Of a DNA stretch of 64,000 bases, positions 9,037 to 16,748 are shown piece after piece. The stretch covers positions 310,001 to 374,000 of the forward strand of contig NZ_SLVF01000006.1 of assembly GCF_004345365.1 (NCBI RefSeq). The letters run 5' to 3'. The first letter of the stretch is position 1. Every line of letters starts with the position of its first letter. The stretch comes from Kribbella sp. VKM Ac-2568 (GTDB taxonomy: Bacteria; Actinomycetota; Actinomycetes; Propionibacteriales; Kribbellaceae). The translations under genes were made by a program, and so were the position numbers. The notes below the pieces were generated by a model that was not told the DNA's origin, made no database searches, and saw nothing but the letters and a program-made list of their open reading frames with translations.

Positions 9037-9200
9037 TGTGGGTATCGAATCTTTTTCTTCTCCACAGTTGTGCGCAGACAAAACCGCAGGTCAGAGCAGG
9101 CTTGTGGAAGTCTACGAGCAGATATCCACAGGGATATACCCAACCTGTGCACACCCGTTCCCGGGGTTTCCCACAGCTCTTCCACAGGGGGTGTGGACGA
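9037..9200. promoter_or_regulatory. DnaA-box-like cluster in the MATE-dnaB intergenic region
   Basis: The gene-free stretch 8921-9427 contains a run of near-consensus DnaA boxes (actinobacterial TTGTCCACA/TTATCCACA). TTCTCCACA is at 9058-9066, ATATCCACA at 9122-9130 and TGTGGACGA (reverse strand TCGTCCACA) at 9192-9200, each with 8 of 9 matches. Weaker copies lie at 9068, 9167 and 9178. An AT-rich tract (TCTTTTTCTTC, about 9050-9060) abuts the first box, unusual in such GC-rich DNA. It probably controls dnaB or binds DnaA. Bases 9201-9427 otherwise show only Gly/Val-codon-like repeats and the dnaB ribosome site. Confidence 0.55.
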
Positions 9201-9427
9201 CCGGCTACCGGGGTTCGGGACAAGGGGCGTACGGTCGCGTGACTGACACCGTCCGCCCGCAGTCTCGGGGCGAGTCCGCCTGCGGATGCTGCCAGCGAAA
9301 GTGTCGGCGGAATTGGCTAAGGTTCGAGCAGGTGTTCGAGTCGGGCCGGTTTGGGTCGGGGCCGGCTCGAGTTGGCTGGTGCGGTGCAGGTGCGGTTCGG
9401 GTGTGCGGGGACGAGGAGGTCGGACGA

Positions 9428-12400
9428 GTGAGCGTTGCGGAGTTCCGCGGGGGTCAGGGCGGCGGGAACGAGGAACGCAACCCGGAGATGGGCTTCGACC
9501 GCACCCCACCGCAGGATCTGGCGGCCGAGCAGTGCGTGCTCGGCGCGATGATGCTCAGCAAGGACGCGATCGCCGACGTCATCGAGACGTTGCGCGGCAC
9601 CGACTTCTACCGCCCGGCGCACGAGATCGTCTTCGACGCGGTCACCGACCTCTACGCCCGCGGGGAGCCGGCCGACGCGATCACCGTCGCGGCCGAGCTG
9701 ACCAAGCGCGGCGAGATGGCCCGGATCGGCGGCGCGCCGTACGTGCACACCCTGGTCGCGTCCGTGCCACTGGCGGCCAACGCCGGGTACTACGCGCACA
9801 TCGTCCGGGAGAAGGCGATCCTGCGCCGCCTGGTCGAGGCCGGCACCAAGATCGTCCAGATCGGCTACGCAGGTGAGGGCGAGGTCGACGACGTCGTCGA
9901 CCAGGCCCAGGCGGAGATCTACTCGGTCACCGAGAAGCGCACCACCGAGGACTACGCGCCGCTGAAGGACATCATGGAGGGCGCCCTCGACGAGATCGAG
10001 GCGATCGACTCCCGCGGCGACGCCATGGTCGGCGTACCAACCGGCTTCACCGACCTCGACGAACTCACCAACGGCCTCCACCCCGGCCAGATGATCATCA
10101 TCGCGGCCCGCCCCGCGATGGGGAAAGCACTGGCGCTCGACACCCCGCTGGCGACGCCGACCGGTTGGACGACCATGGGTGACGTCGCCGTGGGCGACGA
10201 CCTGATCGGCGCAGACGGCCGACCGACGAAGGTCGTCGCCGCGACCGAGGCGATGCACGACCGCCCCTGCTACGAACTCACCTTCTCCGACGGCAGCACC
10301 CTCGTCGCGGACGCCGAGCACCAGTGGCGGACCGAGACCCGCGCGTCCCGCAAGGCCCGGTGGTCCGCCGAGAAGAACTACAACCGGTACCGGAACCAGG
10401 CGCAGTTCGCCGAGATCAGGACCACCGCCGAGATCGCCGACACTCTTCACTGCCCCGGAAACGAGAAGCGGGTCAATCACTCGATCGACAACGCGACCGC
10501 ACTCGCCTTGCCGGAGATTGAGCTCCCGCTGCCGCCGTATGCCTTGGGGGTCTGGCTCGGGGACGGGCACTCCGCCAGTGCGCGCTTCACCTCTGCCGAC
10601 CCCGAGGTCGCGATGTTCGTCGAGGCGACCGGCCTGGTTGTCCGCTACCAGAGTTCCCTGAACTACTCGATGCAGTTCCCGAGGGAGGAGCGAGTACGGC
10701 GTACGTGCGTGGTCTGTGGCGAGACCTTCCTGCCGCGCACGAAGGAGGTTCGCACGTGCGGCCAGAGCTGTGGAGGCAAGGCGCGCTTCGTCTCGGCGCC
10801 CGTGGCGGCTCCCACCTGCCCGGACTGTGGGAACTCGTACGCAGGCGGGGTCCGGTGCCAGTCGTGCCACGCTGACCATGGCACGGTGCAGGCAGTACTG
10901 CGGAAGATCGGTGTGCTCGGGAACAAGCACATTCCTGGTGAGTATCTGCGGGCATCGGAATCCCAGCGCCGGGAGCTGCTCGCGGGCCTCCTCGACACGG
11001 ACGGCACCGTCAACCCGACCGGCAGCTGCCAGATCACGCTGACCAACGAGCGGCTGGCGCTCGATGTCTATGAGCTGATCGTCAGCCTCGGCTACAAGTG
11101 CGGTCATCGGACCCGCGTGGTGGCCGGCAGGTCCCCCGAGTCGTCGATCGGCTATGTCCTCACCTTCAGCACGGTGGACGACGTCTTCAAGCTGTCGCGC
11201 AAGATGATCACCCACAAGGAGCGGCGTCCCGCGTCGACCGTCAGGATCGGCAATCGGCTGGTCAAGCAGGTCAAGCGGATCGACACCGTGCCGGTGCGGT
11301 GTGTCGAGGTGGCCAACGACGACCACCTGTATCTGGCCGGCAAGTCGATGATTCCGACCCACAACTCCACGCTGGGGCTGGACTTCGCCCGGTCGGCTTC
11401 GATCAGGCATGGGTTGACGTCGTGCATCTTCTCGCTGGAGATGAGCCGCAACGAGATCACCATGCGACTGCTCTCGGCTGAGGCGAAGGTGCCGCTGCAC
11501 CACATGCGCAACGGCAAGATGACGGATGAGGACTGGGCCCGGCTCGCGCGCAAGATGGGCGAGGTGTCCGAGGCGCCGCTGTTCATCGACGACTCGCCGA
11601 ACCTGACCATGATGGAGATCCGCGCCAAGGCCCGGCGGCTCAAGCAGCGCCACGACCTGAAGATGATCGTGATCGACTACCTGCAGCTGATGACCTCGGG
11701 CAAGAAGGTCGAGTCTCGCCAGTTGGAGGTCTCCGAGTTCTCCCGCTCGATCAAACTGCTGGCCAAGGAGCTCGAGATCCCGGTGATCGCGATCTGCCAG
11801 CTGAACCGAGGCTCAGAACAACGCTCCGACAAACGCCCCATGGCCTCCGACCTCCGCGAATCCGGCTGCCTGACCGCGGACACCCGGTTGATGAGGGCCG
11901 ACACCGGCGCGGAGATCTCGCTCGGTGATCTGCTGGCGGCGGACGCCCGGGATGTCCCGGTCTGGTCGCTCGATGACAGGCTGAAGCTGGTGCCGCGCAC
12001 GATGACGCACGTCTTCCCCAGTGGCGTGAAGGAGGTCTTCCGCCTGAAGCTCGCCTCCGGACGAGAGATCAAGGCAACGGCGAATCATCCCTTCCTCACG
12101 TACGACGGATGGAAGCCGCTGAGTGAGCTGGTGCCGGGTGCCCGACTGGGCTCGCTCCGTCACGTGCCGCCGCCCTTGAACGTCAAGCCGTGGGACGACG
12201 ATGAGGTCACGCTGCTCGCGCACCTGCTCGGCGACGGTTCCTTCGTGAAGCGCCAGCCGATCCGCTACGCGAGCATCGACGAGGAGAACTTGTCGGCGGT
12301 CGCCTCTGCCGCGCAGCGCCGGTTCGGCATCACCCCGATCCGCGATGAGTACGCGGCCGCCCGCGTGACCACCCTGCGGCTGCCCGCGCCGTACCGTCTG

Positions 12401-13333
12401 GCCCGGGGCAAGCGAAACCCGATCGCGGCCTGGCTCGACACGCTGGGGTTGTTCGGTCTCCGCAGCCACGAGAAGTTCGTTCCCGAAGGTGTGTTCGGAC
12501 TTCCCAAGGAACAGGTCGGCGCCTTCATCCGGCACCTCTGGGCGACGGACGGCTCGGTCCGCTGGGACGACAAGGGAGGCCAGGGACGGATCTACTACGC
12601 CTCCACCAGCCGCCGGTTGGTCGATGATCTCGCCCGACTCCTGCTCCGCTACAACATCTTCAGCCGGATCAAGGTGGCGAAGAAGGACGGCTACCGCGAC
12701 TCGTACCACCTTCACATCTATGGCGCGGAGAACCAGCTGCGCTTCTGTGACGAGATCGGTGTCCATGGCCTTCGCGGGTTGAAGGCTGTGGAGGTGGCGA
12801 CGGCACTTCGCGCGGTGCGTGCCAACACCAACCTCGACACGATTCCGAAGGAAGTCTGGTCGCAGGTGCGCGCGGTGCTGAGCGAACGCAAGGTGACGCA
12901 TCGGGACTTTGCTGCCGCTATGGGCACCCAATTCTCCGGGTCCACGCTGTGGAAGCACGCGCCCAGCCGTCAGCGCCTTGCCAAGGTTGCCGGCGTGCTC
13001 GACGACGCGGACCTCGAGGTGCTAGCCACCAATGACATCTTCTGGGACACCATCACCTCGATCGAGAGTCTCGGTGAGCAGGAGGTCTACGACGCGACCG
13101 TGATGGGCACCCACAACTTCGTCGCTGAAGGTATCGCGACGCACAACTCGCTCGAGCAGGACGCGGACGTCGTCATCCTGCTGCACCGCGAGGATGCGTA
13201 CGAACGCGAGTCGACCCGCCCGGGCGAAGCCGACTTCATTGTTGCCAAGCACCGGAATGGGCCCACTGCCGACGTGGTCGTGGCCTTCCAGGGGCACTAC
13301 TCCCGCTTCGTGGATATGGCCCACGACGCCTGA
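9428..13333 (+). CDS. dnaB: Replicative DNA helicase DnaB precursor with two inteins
   Basis: A 1301-residue precursor from GTG 9428 behind a GAGGAGG ribosome site. The exteins are residues 1-233, 647-813 and 1241-1301, which join to a 461-residue protein, the normal length for DnaB. The N-terminal DnaB domain is recognisable (PPQDLAAEQCVLGAMM). The Walker A motif ARPAMGK-ST is split by intein 1, and the ATPase end (DLRESG-SLEQDADVVILLHR) is split by intein 2. DnaB unwinds DNA at the replication fork. Because both inteins sit in essential motifs, an active helicase requires both splicing reactions. The stop codon is 12 bp from the convergent MerR gene. Confidence 0.95.
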   Translation: MSVAEFRGGQGGGNEERNPEMGFDRTPPQDLAAEQCVLGAMMLSKDAIADVIETLRGTDFYRPAHEIVFDAVTDLYARGEPADAITVAAELTKRGEMARIGGAPYVHTLVASVPLAANAGYYAHIVREKAILRRLVEAGTKIVQIGYAGEGEVDDVVDQAQAEIYSVTEKRTTEDYAPLKDIMEGALDEIEAIDSRGDAMVGVPTGFTDLDELTNGLHPGQMIIIAARPAMGKALALDTPLATPTGWTTMGDVAVGDDLIGADGRPTKVVAATEAMHDRPCYELTFSDGSTLVADAEHQWRTETRASRKARWSAEKNYNRYRNQAQFAEIRTTAEIADTLHCPGNEKRVNHSIDNATALALPEIELPLPPYALGVWLGDGHSASARFTSADPEVAMFVEATGLVVRYQSSLNYSMQFPREERVRRTCVVCGETFLPRTKEVRTCGQSCGGKARFVSAPVAAPTCPDCGNSYAGGVRCQSCHADHGTVQAVLRKIGVLGNKHIPGEYLRASESQRRELLAGLLDTDGTVNPTGSCQITLTNERLALDVYELIVSLGYKCGHRTRVVAGRSPESSIGYVLTFSTVDDVFKLSRKMITHKERRPASTVRIGNRLVKQVKRIDTVPVRCVEVANDDHLYLAGKSMIPTHNSTLGLDFARSASIRHGLTSCIFSLEMSRNEITMRLLSAEAKVPLHHMRNGKMTDEDWARLARKMGEVSEAPLFIDDSPNLTMMEIRAKARRLKQRHDLKMIVIDYLQLMTSGKKVESRQLEVSEFSRSIKLLAKELEIPVIAICQLNRGSEQRSDKRPMASDLRESGCLTADTRLMRADTGAEISLGDLLAADARDVPVWSLDDRLKLVPRTMTHVFPSGVKEVFRLKLASGREIKATANHPFLTYDGWKPLSELVPGARLGSLRHVPPPLNVKPWDDDEVTLLAHLLGDGSFVKRQPIRYASIDEENLSAVASAAQRRFGITPIRDEYAAARVTTLRLPAPYRLARGKRNPIAAWLDTLGLFGLRSHEKFVPEGVFGLPKEQVGAFIRHLWATDGSVRWDDKGGQGRIYYASTSRRLVDDLARLLLRYNIFSRIKVAKKDGYRDSYHLHIYGAENQLRFCDEIGVHGLRGLKAVEVATALRAVRANTNLDTIPKEVWSQVRAVLSERKVTHRDFAAAMGTQFSGSTLWKHAPSRQRLAKVAGVLDDADLEVLATNDIFWDTITSIESLGEQEVYDATVMGTHNFVAEGIATHNSLEQDADVVILLHREDAYERESTRPGEADFIVAKHRNGPTADVVVAFQGHYSRFVDMAHDA
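10127..11365 (+). other. Intein 1 (class 3) with LAGLIDADG endonuclease, in the DnaB P-loop
   Basis: A 413-residue insert between GK and S of the Walker A motif. It begins with Ala1 instead of Cys/Ser and ends in HN before Ser+1. Class 3 inteins use a WCT triad instead of the N-terminal nucleophile. All three residues are visible: Trp67 (in AEHQW), Cys392 (in PVRCVEV) and Thr411 (in IPTHN). LAGLIDADG-type blocks YALGVWLGDG and LLAGLLDTDG mark a homing endonuclease with both Asp residues kept. Between them sit four cysteine pairs (CVVC, CGQSC, CPDC, CQSC) that look like two zinc-binding units. Splicing is expected to go through a branched intermediate on Cys392. Confidence 0.88.
11867..13147 (+). 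other. Intein 2 (class 1) with LAGLIDADG endonuclease, at the DLRESG site of DnaB
   Basis: A 427-residue insert after DLRESG, the same site as the Synechocystis DnaB intein. It begins with Cys1 (CLTADTRL), has block B as TANH with the catalytic His, and ends in HN before Ser+1 (SLEQD). It therefore carries the standard class 1 residues. LAGLIDADG-type blocks LLAHLLGDG and FIRHLWATDG retain both acidic residues, so an active homing endonuclease is plausible. A C-terminal addition (about residues 310-390) separates the endonuclease from the last splicing blocks and may help DNA recognition. Confidence 0.9.
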
Positions 13334-13345
13334 CCCGCTCGCTAG

Positions 13346-13987
13346 TCAGGGGGCCTTCCAGCGCTTGGCTGAGATTGATTCTTGGGCTAGGAGGCGGAGG
13401 GTGGAGATTAGGGTTTCGCCGAGGATGGTGCCTATGACTACGGACTCCGCGATCTGGTCGGGGGTGGTTCGGTCGGCGCGGGAGGTGACGGCGGCTACCT
13501 CTAGTTCGGTGAACTTCTCGACGGCATCGGCGTAGGAGTCGAGGAAGCCGGCCAGCTGGTCCTGGTCGAGGGTGCGGAAGGCCGCGACCGTTTCGATCAG
13601 GGTGGTGAGGGCGGGGGCGTCGGGGTCGACCGTCCAGCCGCGGGACCTGATCAGTTCGTCGACCTGGGCTGCTGCCTCGGCGCGGGCTTCGGTGCTCGCG
13701 GTGAGTTGCGGTTGCGGGGTGATCGCCCGGTGGGCGCGGCCGATCTGGTCGTGCAGGGACAGGGAGTCGGAGTCGAGGGCCTCGATGATCCGCTTCACCC
13801 CGGCGACAGGCACCTGGCCTAGATCGACCAGCGCCCGGATCAGCCGGAGCCGGTGTAGGTGCTGGTCGCCGTAGTCCGCCTGGTTCGGGCTGGTCAGCTC
13901 GCCGGCGGGGAGCAGGCCCTCGCGCAGGTAGTACTTGATCGTCGGCACCGGTACCCCGGACACCCGGCTCAACTCAGCGATCCGCAT
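13346..13987 (-). CDS. MerR-family regulator
   Basis: A 213-residue protein with an N-terminal MerR winged helix-turn-helix (MRIAELSRVSGVPVPTIKYYLREGLL). A long helical effector region with few cysteines follows, so it is not a metal sensor. ATG 13987 follows AAGGGAG. It is divergent from a DoxX-like membrane operon with two palindromes between them. It most likely controls that operon and itself by the usual MerR mechanism of untwisting an overlong promoter. The inducer is unknown, possibly a small hydrophobic compound. Confidence 0.85.
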   Translation of the reverse strand: MRIAELSRVSGVPVPTIKYYLREGLLPAGELTSPNQADYGDQHLHRLRLIRALVDLGQVPVAGVKRIIEALDSDSLSLHDQIGRAHRAITPQPQLTASTEARAEAAAQVDELIRSRGWTVDPDAPALTTLIETVAAFRTLDQDQLAGFLDSYADAVEKFTELEVAAVTSRADRTTPDQIAESVVIGTILGETLISTLRLLAQESISAKRWKAP

Positions 13988-14014
13988 ATCTCCCTTGCCT
14001 TTCCTCGACTCCTG

Positions 14015-14054
14015 ATGGATAGTAGCAGTATCCATTACAGATAGTGCGACTATC
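14015..14054. promoter_or_regulatory. Two operator-like palindromes between MerR and DoxX genes
   Basis: ATGGATA-N7-TATCCAT (14015-14021 and 14029-14035) and GATAGT-GCG-ACTATC (14040-14054) lie in the 85-bp divergent promoter. Both contain the half-site GATA(G)/(C)TATC, consistent with two binding sites for the adjacent MerR protein. The second ends 18 bp before the DoxX ATG. Confidence 0.6.
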
Positions 14055-14072
14055 CATGACAGGAGGAAGCTG

Positions 14073-14609
14073 ATGATCGTCGATGTCGTACTGGTGCTGG
14101 CGACGCTGGTGTTCCGGGCGCTGGGCGCGCTCGGGGTCCGGAGGTTCGCCAGTTGGCCGGTGAGTGCCGCACACGGAATGGCGGTGATGCTGCTGCTCAC
14201 CGCGAGCGCGCACTTTGTTCCCGCCTCGGTCACGGTGATGCCGAACCACGCGGACATGGTCCGGATCGTGCCGCCGTTCCTGCCGTTCCCGGACGCGCTG
14301 GTCTACCTGACCGGAGTACTGGAACTGCTCGGGGCGATCGGGCTGGTGCTGACGGCAACAAGGTGGGCGGCCGGCCTTGGGCTGGCGGCGCTGTTCGTTA
14401 CGTTGCTCCCGGCAAACATCTATGAGGCTGTCGCGGACATCTCGTTCGCCAACGGCGAGACGGCGACCCCGCTGCGGCAGCGGATCCCCGAGCAACTGCT
14501 CTACCTCGCGGTGGTGCTGTGGGCGGCCCGTTCAGCCGACAGTACGCCGACCCGCCGGCTGCTCGGCGCGGTCCGCCAGAAGCCGCAGCCCGAACTTGTC
14601 AACCACTGA
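14073..14609 (+). CDS. DoxX-like membrane protein
   Basis: A 178-residue protein from ATG 14073 behind AGGAGGAAG. It has four or five membrane helices and the DoxX-type pattern of a His/Phe-rich first loop (ASAHFVP), a conserved FPDALVYLTG segment and a Gly/Leu-rich core. DoxX proteins are small quinone-linked or redox-associated membrane proteins of poorly defined role. It lies 48 bp upstream of another small membrane gene and divergent from a MerR regulator, so the two probably form one regulated operon. Confidence 0.7.
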   Translation: MIVDVVLVLATLVFRALGALGVRRFASWPVSAAHGMAVMLLLTASAHFVPASVTVMPNHADMVRIVPPFLPFPDALVYLTGVLELLGAIGLVLTATRWAAGLGLAALFVTLLPANIYEAVADISFANGETATPLRQRIPEQLLYLAVVLWAARSADSTPTRRLLGAVRQKPQPELVNH

Positions 14610-14657
14610 AACACCACCAACCAGAACCCCCGCAACCGCAGTGAAGGAGCAACAACC

Positions 14658-15065
14658 ATGGAGCTGAGCGAGGCCTCCCGGACCATCGCCGGAGCGATCC
14701 TGCTCACCATCGTCACGATCCAGTTCGGCGGCTGGTTCATGACGAAGATCGTCCGCGGTGACGTGCCGATGACCGACTTCCAGAAGTCGTTCGCGCGGGC
14801 TGGTCACGGGCACGCCGGCGTACTGGTCATCCTCAGCCTGGTCGGTCTGCTCTACGTGGACTCGACCAGCCTGGACGGATTCTGGCTGTGGGTGGGTCGG
14901 CTGGGCATCCCGGTCGCGGCGATCGTGATGTCCGCCGGGTTCTTTGCCTCGTCCGCCGGCAAGGACCGCACCAAGCCGAACCAGTTCATCTGGGTCCTGT
15001 ACCTCGGCGCGCTCTCCCTGGCCGCGGGCGTCCTGACCCTGGGCATCGGCCTCATCACCGCATGA
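14658..15065 (+). CDS. Small four-helix membrane protein of unknown function
   Basis: A 135-residue protein from ATG 14658 behind AAGGAG. Four hydrophobic segments lie at about residues 8-28, 48-66, 76-95 and 110-133. A cytoplasmic loop (TKIVRGDVPMTDFQKSFARAGHGHAG) contains charged and His residues that could bind a cofactor or metal. I do not recognise the family. Its position right after the DoxX-like gene suggests a shared role and shared MerR control. Confidence 0.7.
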   Translation: MELSEASRTIAGAILLTIVTIQFGGWFMTKIVRGDVPMTDFQKSFARAGHGHAGVLVILSLVGLLYVDSTSLDGFWLWVGRLGIPVAAIVMSAGFFASSAGKDRTKPNQFIWVLYLGALSLAAGVLTLGIGLITA

Positions 15066-15095
15066 CCAGACCCGGTCGATCACGGCTGCGGCGAC

Positions 15096-15815
15096 TCAGG
15101 AAAGAGCTCTGTCAACCCACGCCTGAAGGGCTCCGGGCTCCTTGGTGATGCCCCACCAGAGCAGGAAGCCGTCGTGCTGCAACTGGAAGCGACCGGTCTC
15201 GTCGACCCCCACATTGACCTGGTGGAAGTCGACGAACGGCAGCAGCAGTGCCGCCGCGATCGCGACAGCGGGCCCGGCTTCTCCGTCGGCCGGGTTGGCG
15301 CTGACCAGGTCGAGCGCCAGGCGCCCCGCCGCCGCGGCCGCCAGTACCGGGGCGGCTCCGCTCGGCACCTGCAACTGGGTCACCCGTAGCCGCCCGACGA
15401 GGTCCGAGTCGACCACCTGGGTCAGGTGGTCCGCCGAGCCGAGGCCGATCCACCGCTTCGGTCGCTCGGTCGCTGTCACCAGGTCGACGATCGCCTCGGG
15501 ATCAGCGGACACCGACACTTCGGGGCGCCCTGCCTCATCCAGTACGTCGCGCACCGCGTCCGGCTCGTCCGTGAGCACCAGTGCCAGGTCCCGCGCAGCT
15601 CGCGCAGCCACGGTGAGCGCAGTACCGGGGCCGTCGACAGCGAGGATGATCGGCGTGTCCTGGAGGTCCTCGGGCCAGCCGCTGCCCGGCCGGAGCTGCT
15701 CAGCGCTGTAGCCGAGCGCAGTACCGGTGAAGAGGTCGCCCACGCTGCGCAGCGCCTCCCAGTCCTCCTGCAACTGCTCGGCCAGGCGCTTGCGGTCCGG
15801 CTGCTCCGAGTTCAT
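15096..15815 (-). CDS. Hypothetical 239-residue protein
   Basis: A soluble protein from ATG 15815 (MNSEQPDRKRL) with a GAGGA ribosome site. It is acidic, rich in Ala, Val, Asp and Leu, and has no signal peptide, membrane helix or metal motif. A short helical N-terminal part is followed by an alternating alpha/beta-like domain (ILAVDGPGTALTVAARAARDLALVL). The C-terminal end, DGFLLWWGITKEPGALQAW, resembles a conserved surface. I do not recognise the family. It is transcribed in the same direction as the epimerase gene, 49 bp downstream of it, and may be co-transcribed. Confidence 0.6.
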   Translation of the reverse strand: MNSEQPDRKRLAEQLQEDWEALRSVGDLFTGTALGYSAEQLRPGSGWPEDLQDTPIILAVDGPGTALTVAARAARDLALVLTDEPDAVRDVLDEAGRPEVSVSADPEAIVDLVTATERPKRWIGLGSADHLTQVVDSDLVGRLRVTQLQVPSGAAPVLAAAAAGRLALDLVSANPADGEAGPAVAIAAALLLPFVDFHQVNVGVDETGRFQLQHDGFLLWWGITKEPGALQAWVDRALS

Positions 15816-15864
15816 CTGCTGTCCTCGCCGTCTGTTGCCGCCTCGCCGAATTCTGTCCCACCAC

Positions 15865-16704
15865 TCAAGCAGGAGTCGTACTGCGTACGTCGACCCGCGG
15901 GTATCCCGTCGCCCGGACCACCTCCGCCGTGTCGTAGAACGAAGTCGGTCCGCTCTCCTCGTACCCCGAAAGATCCAGGTCATTGCCCCGGGCTCCCAGT
16001 GTCGCGGCGAGCGCGTCCCGCACCGACAGGGGAGTCGGCAGCCACGGAGCGACGGCGTTGAACCGGTGGAACCCGGGCTCGAACTCGAGCGCCCGCGCGA
16101 TGATCGCGACCACGTCCTGCACCGCGACAGTGGCGAGACTCGTGAACGGCAGGTCGATCCCGCCGAGCGACTCGGGGGCCACCGGCGCAGTGCTCTCCGG
16201 TACGACGACGCCGAGCCGGAGGACTGTCATGGCGAGCTCGGGATCGAGGCGCTGGAAGTACGCGCAGACCTCCTCCATCAGCGCCTTCGACAGCCCGTAC
16301 GCATCGCGCGCGTCGCACGGGTGATCGGCGGGGATCGGGAGCCGCCGCGGCAGGAACTCGGGCGACAGGCAACCAGTCGCCGCGATCGAACTCGCGACCA
16401 CGAACCGCCGTACCCCTCGATCCGCGAGATACCGCAGCAGCCGCCGGGTGCCGAGGACGTTCACCGCGAGCCCGGCCTCCTCGGTCGTCCCGCCGGTCTC
16501 CGCGGCGAGGTGAACCACCGCGTCGAGCTGATACGCATCCAGCTGGGCGAGGTCGGCCTCGGACCCGAAGTCCCCTTGGACAGCAGTCCATGGGCCGGTC
16601 GATCGGCCGCGGGACAGCGTGATCACCTTGTGAGTGGTGGACAGGTGACGGGCCAGGCGGGAGCCGACGAAGCCGGTCGCTCCGGTGATCAGGACGTGGT
16701 TCAC
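15865..16704 (-). CDS. NAD(P)-dependent epimerase/dehydratase (extended SDR)
   Basis: A 279-residue Rossmann protein from GTG 16704 (VNHVLITGATGFVGSRLARHL). The GATGFVG dinucleotide motif is at residues about 8-14, the catalytic Ser is in VVASSIAATG, and the YGLSK motif provides Tyr and Lys. This is a complete extended short-chain dehydrogenase active site. It probably acts on a nucleotide sugar or related sugar. The frame upstream of 16704 is non-coding overlap with the WYL gene promoter side. The WYL regulator gene lies 44 bp upstream in the same direction. Confidence 0.8.
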   Translation of the reverse strand: MNHVLITGATGFVGSRLARHLSTTHKVITLSRGRSTGPWTAVQGDFGSEADLAQLDAYQLDAVVHLAAETGGTTEEAGLAVNVLGTRRLLRYLADRGVRRFVVASSIAATGCLSPEFLPRRLPIPADHPCDARDAYGLSKALMEEVCAYFQRLDPELAMTVLRLGVVVPESTAPVAPESLGGIDLPFTSLATVAVQDVVAIIARALEFEPGFHRFNAVAPWLPTPLSVRDALAATLGARGNDLDLSGYEESGPTSFYDTAEVVRATGYPRVDVRSTTPA

Positions 16705-16748
16705 AGTTGCCGTTTCGTGGTCGGGGACAGGTGGTCGGGAACAGATGG

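Noticed and set aside
7973..9427. Upstream extension of the dnaB frame over the MATE gene
   Set aside because: The extension is an arbitrary read-through on the opposite strand of MATE; GTG 9428 has a GAGGAGG ribosome site and the normal DnaB N terminus follows.
8921..9427. Chromosomal oriC
   Set aside because: DnaA boxes and an AT tract are present, but dnaA, dnaN, rpmH and parAB are absent from the window; I keep it only as a DnaA-binding candidate.
9317..11653. 778-codon minus-strand frame opposite dnaB
   Set aside because: Shadow frame; lacks any recognisable motif and overlaps the extein and intein 1 code on the plus strand.
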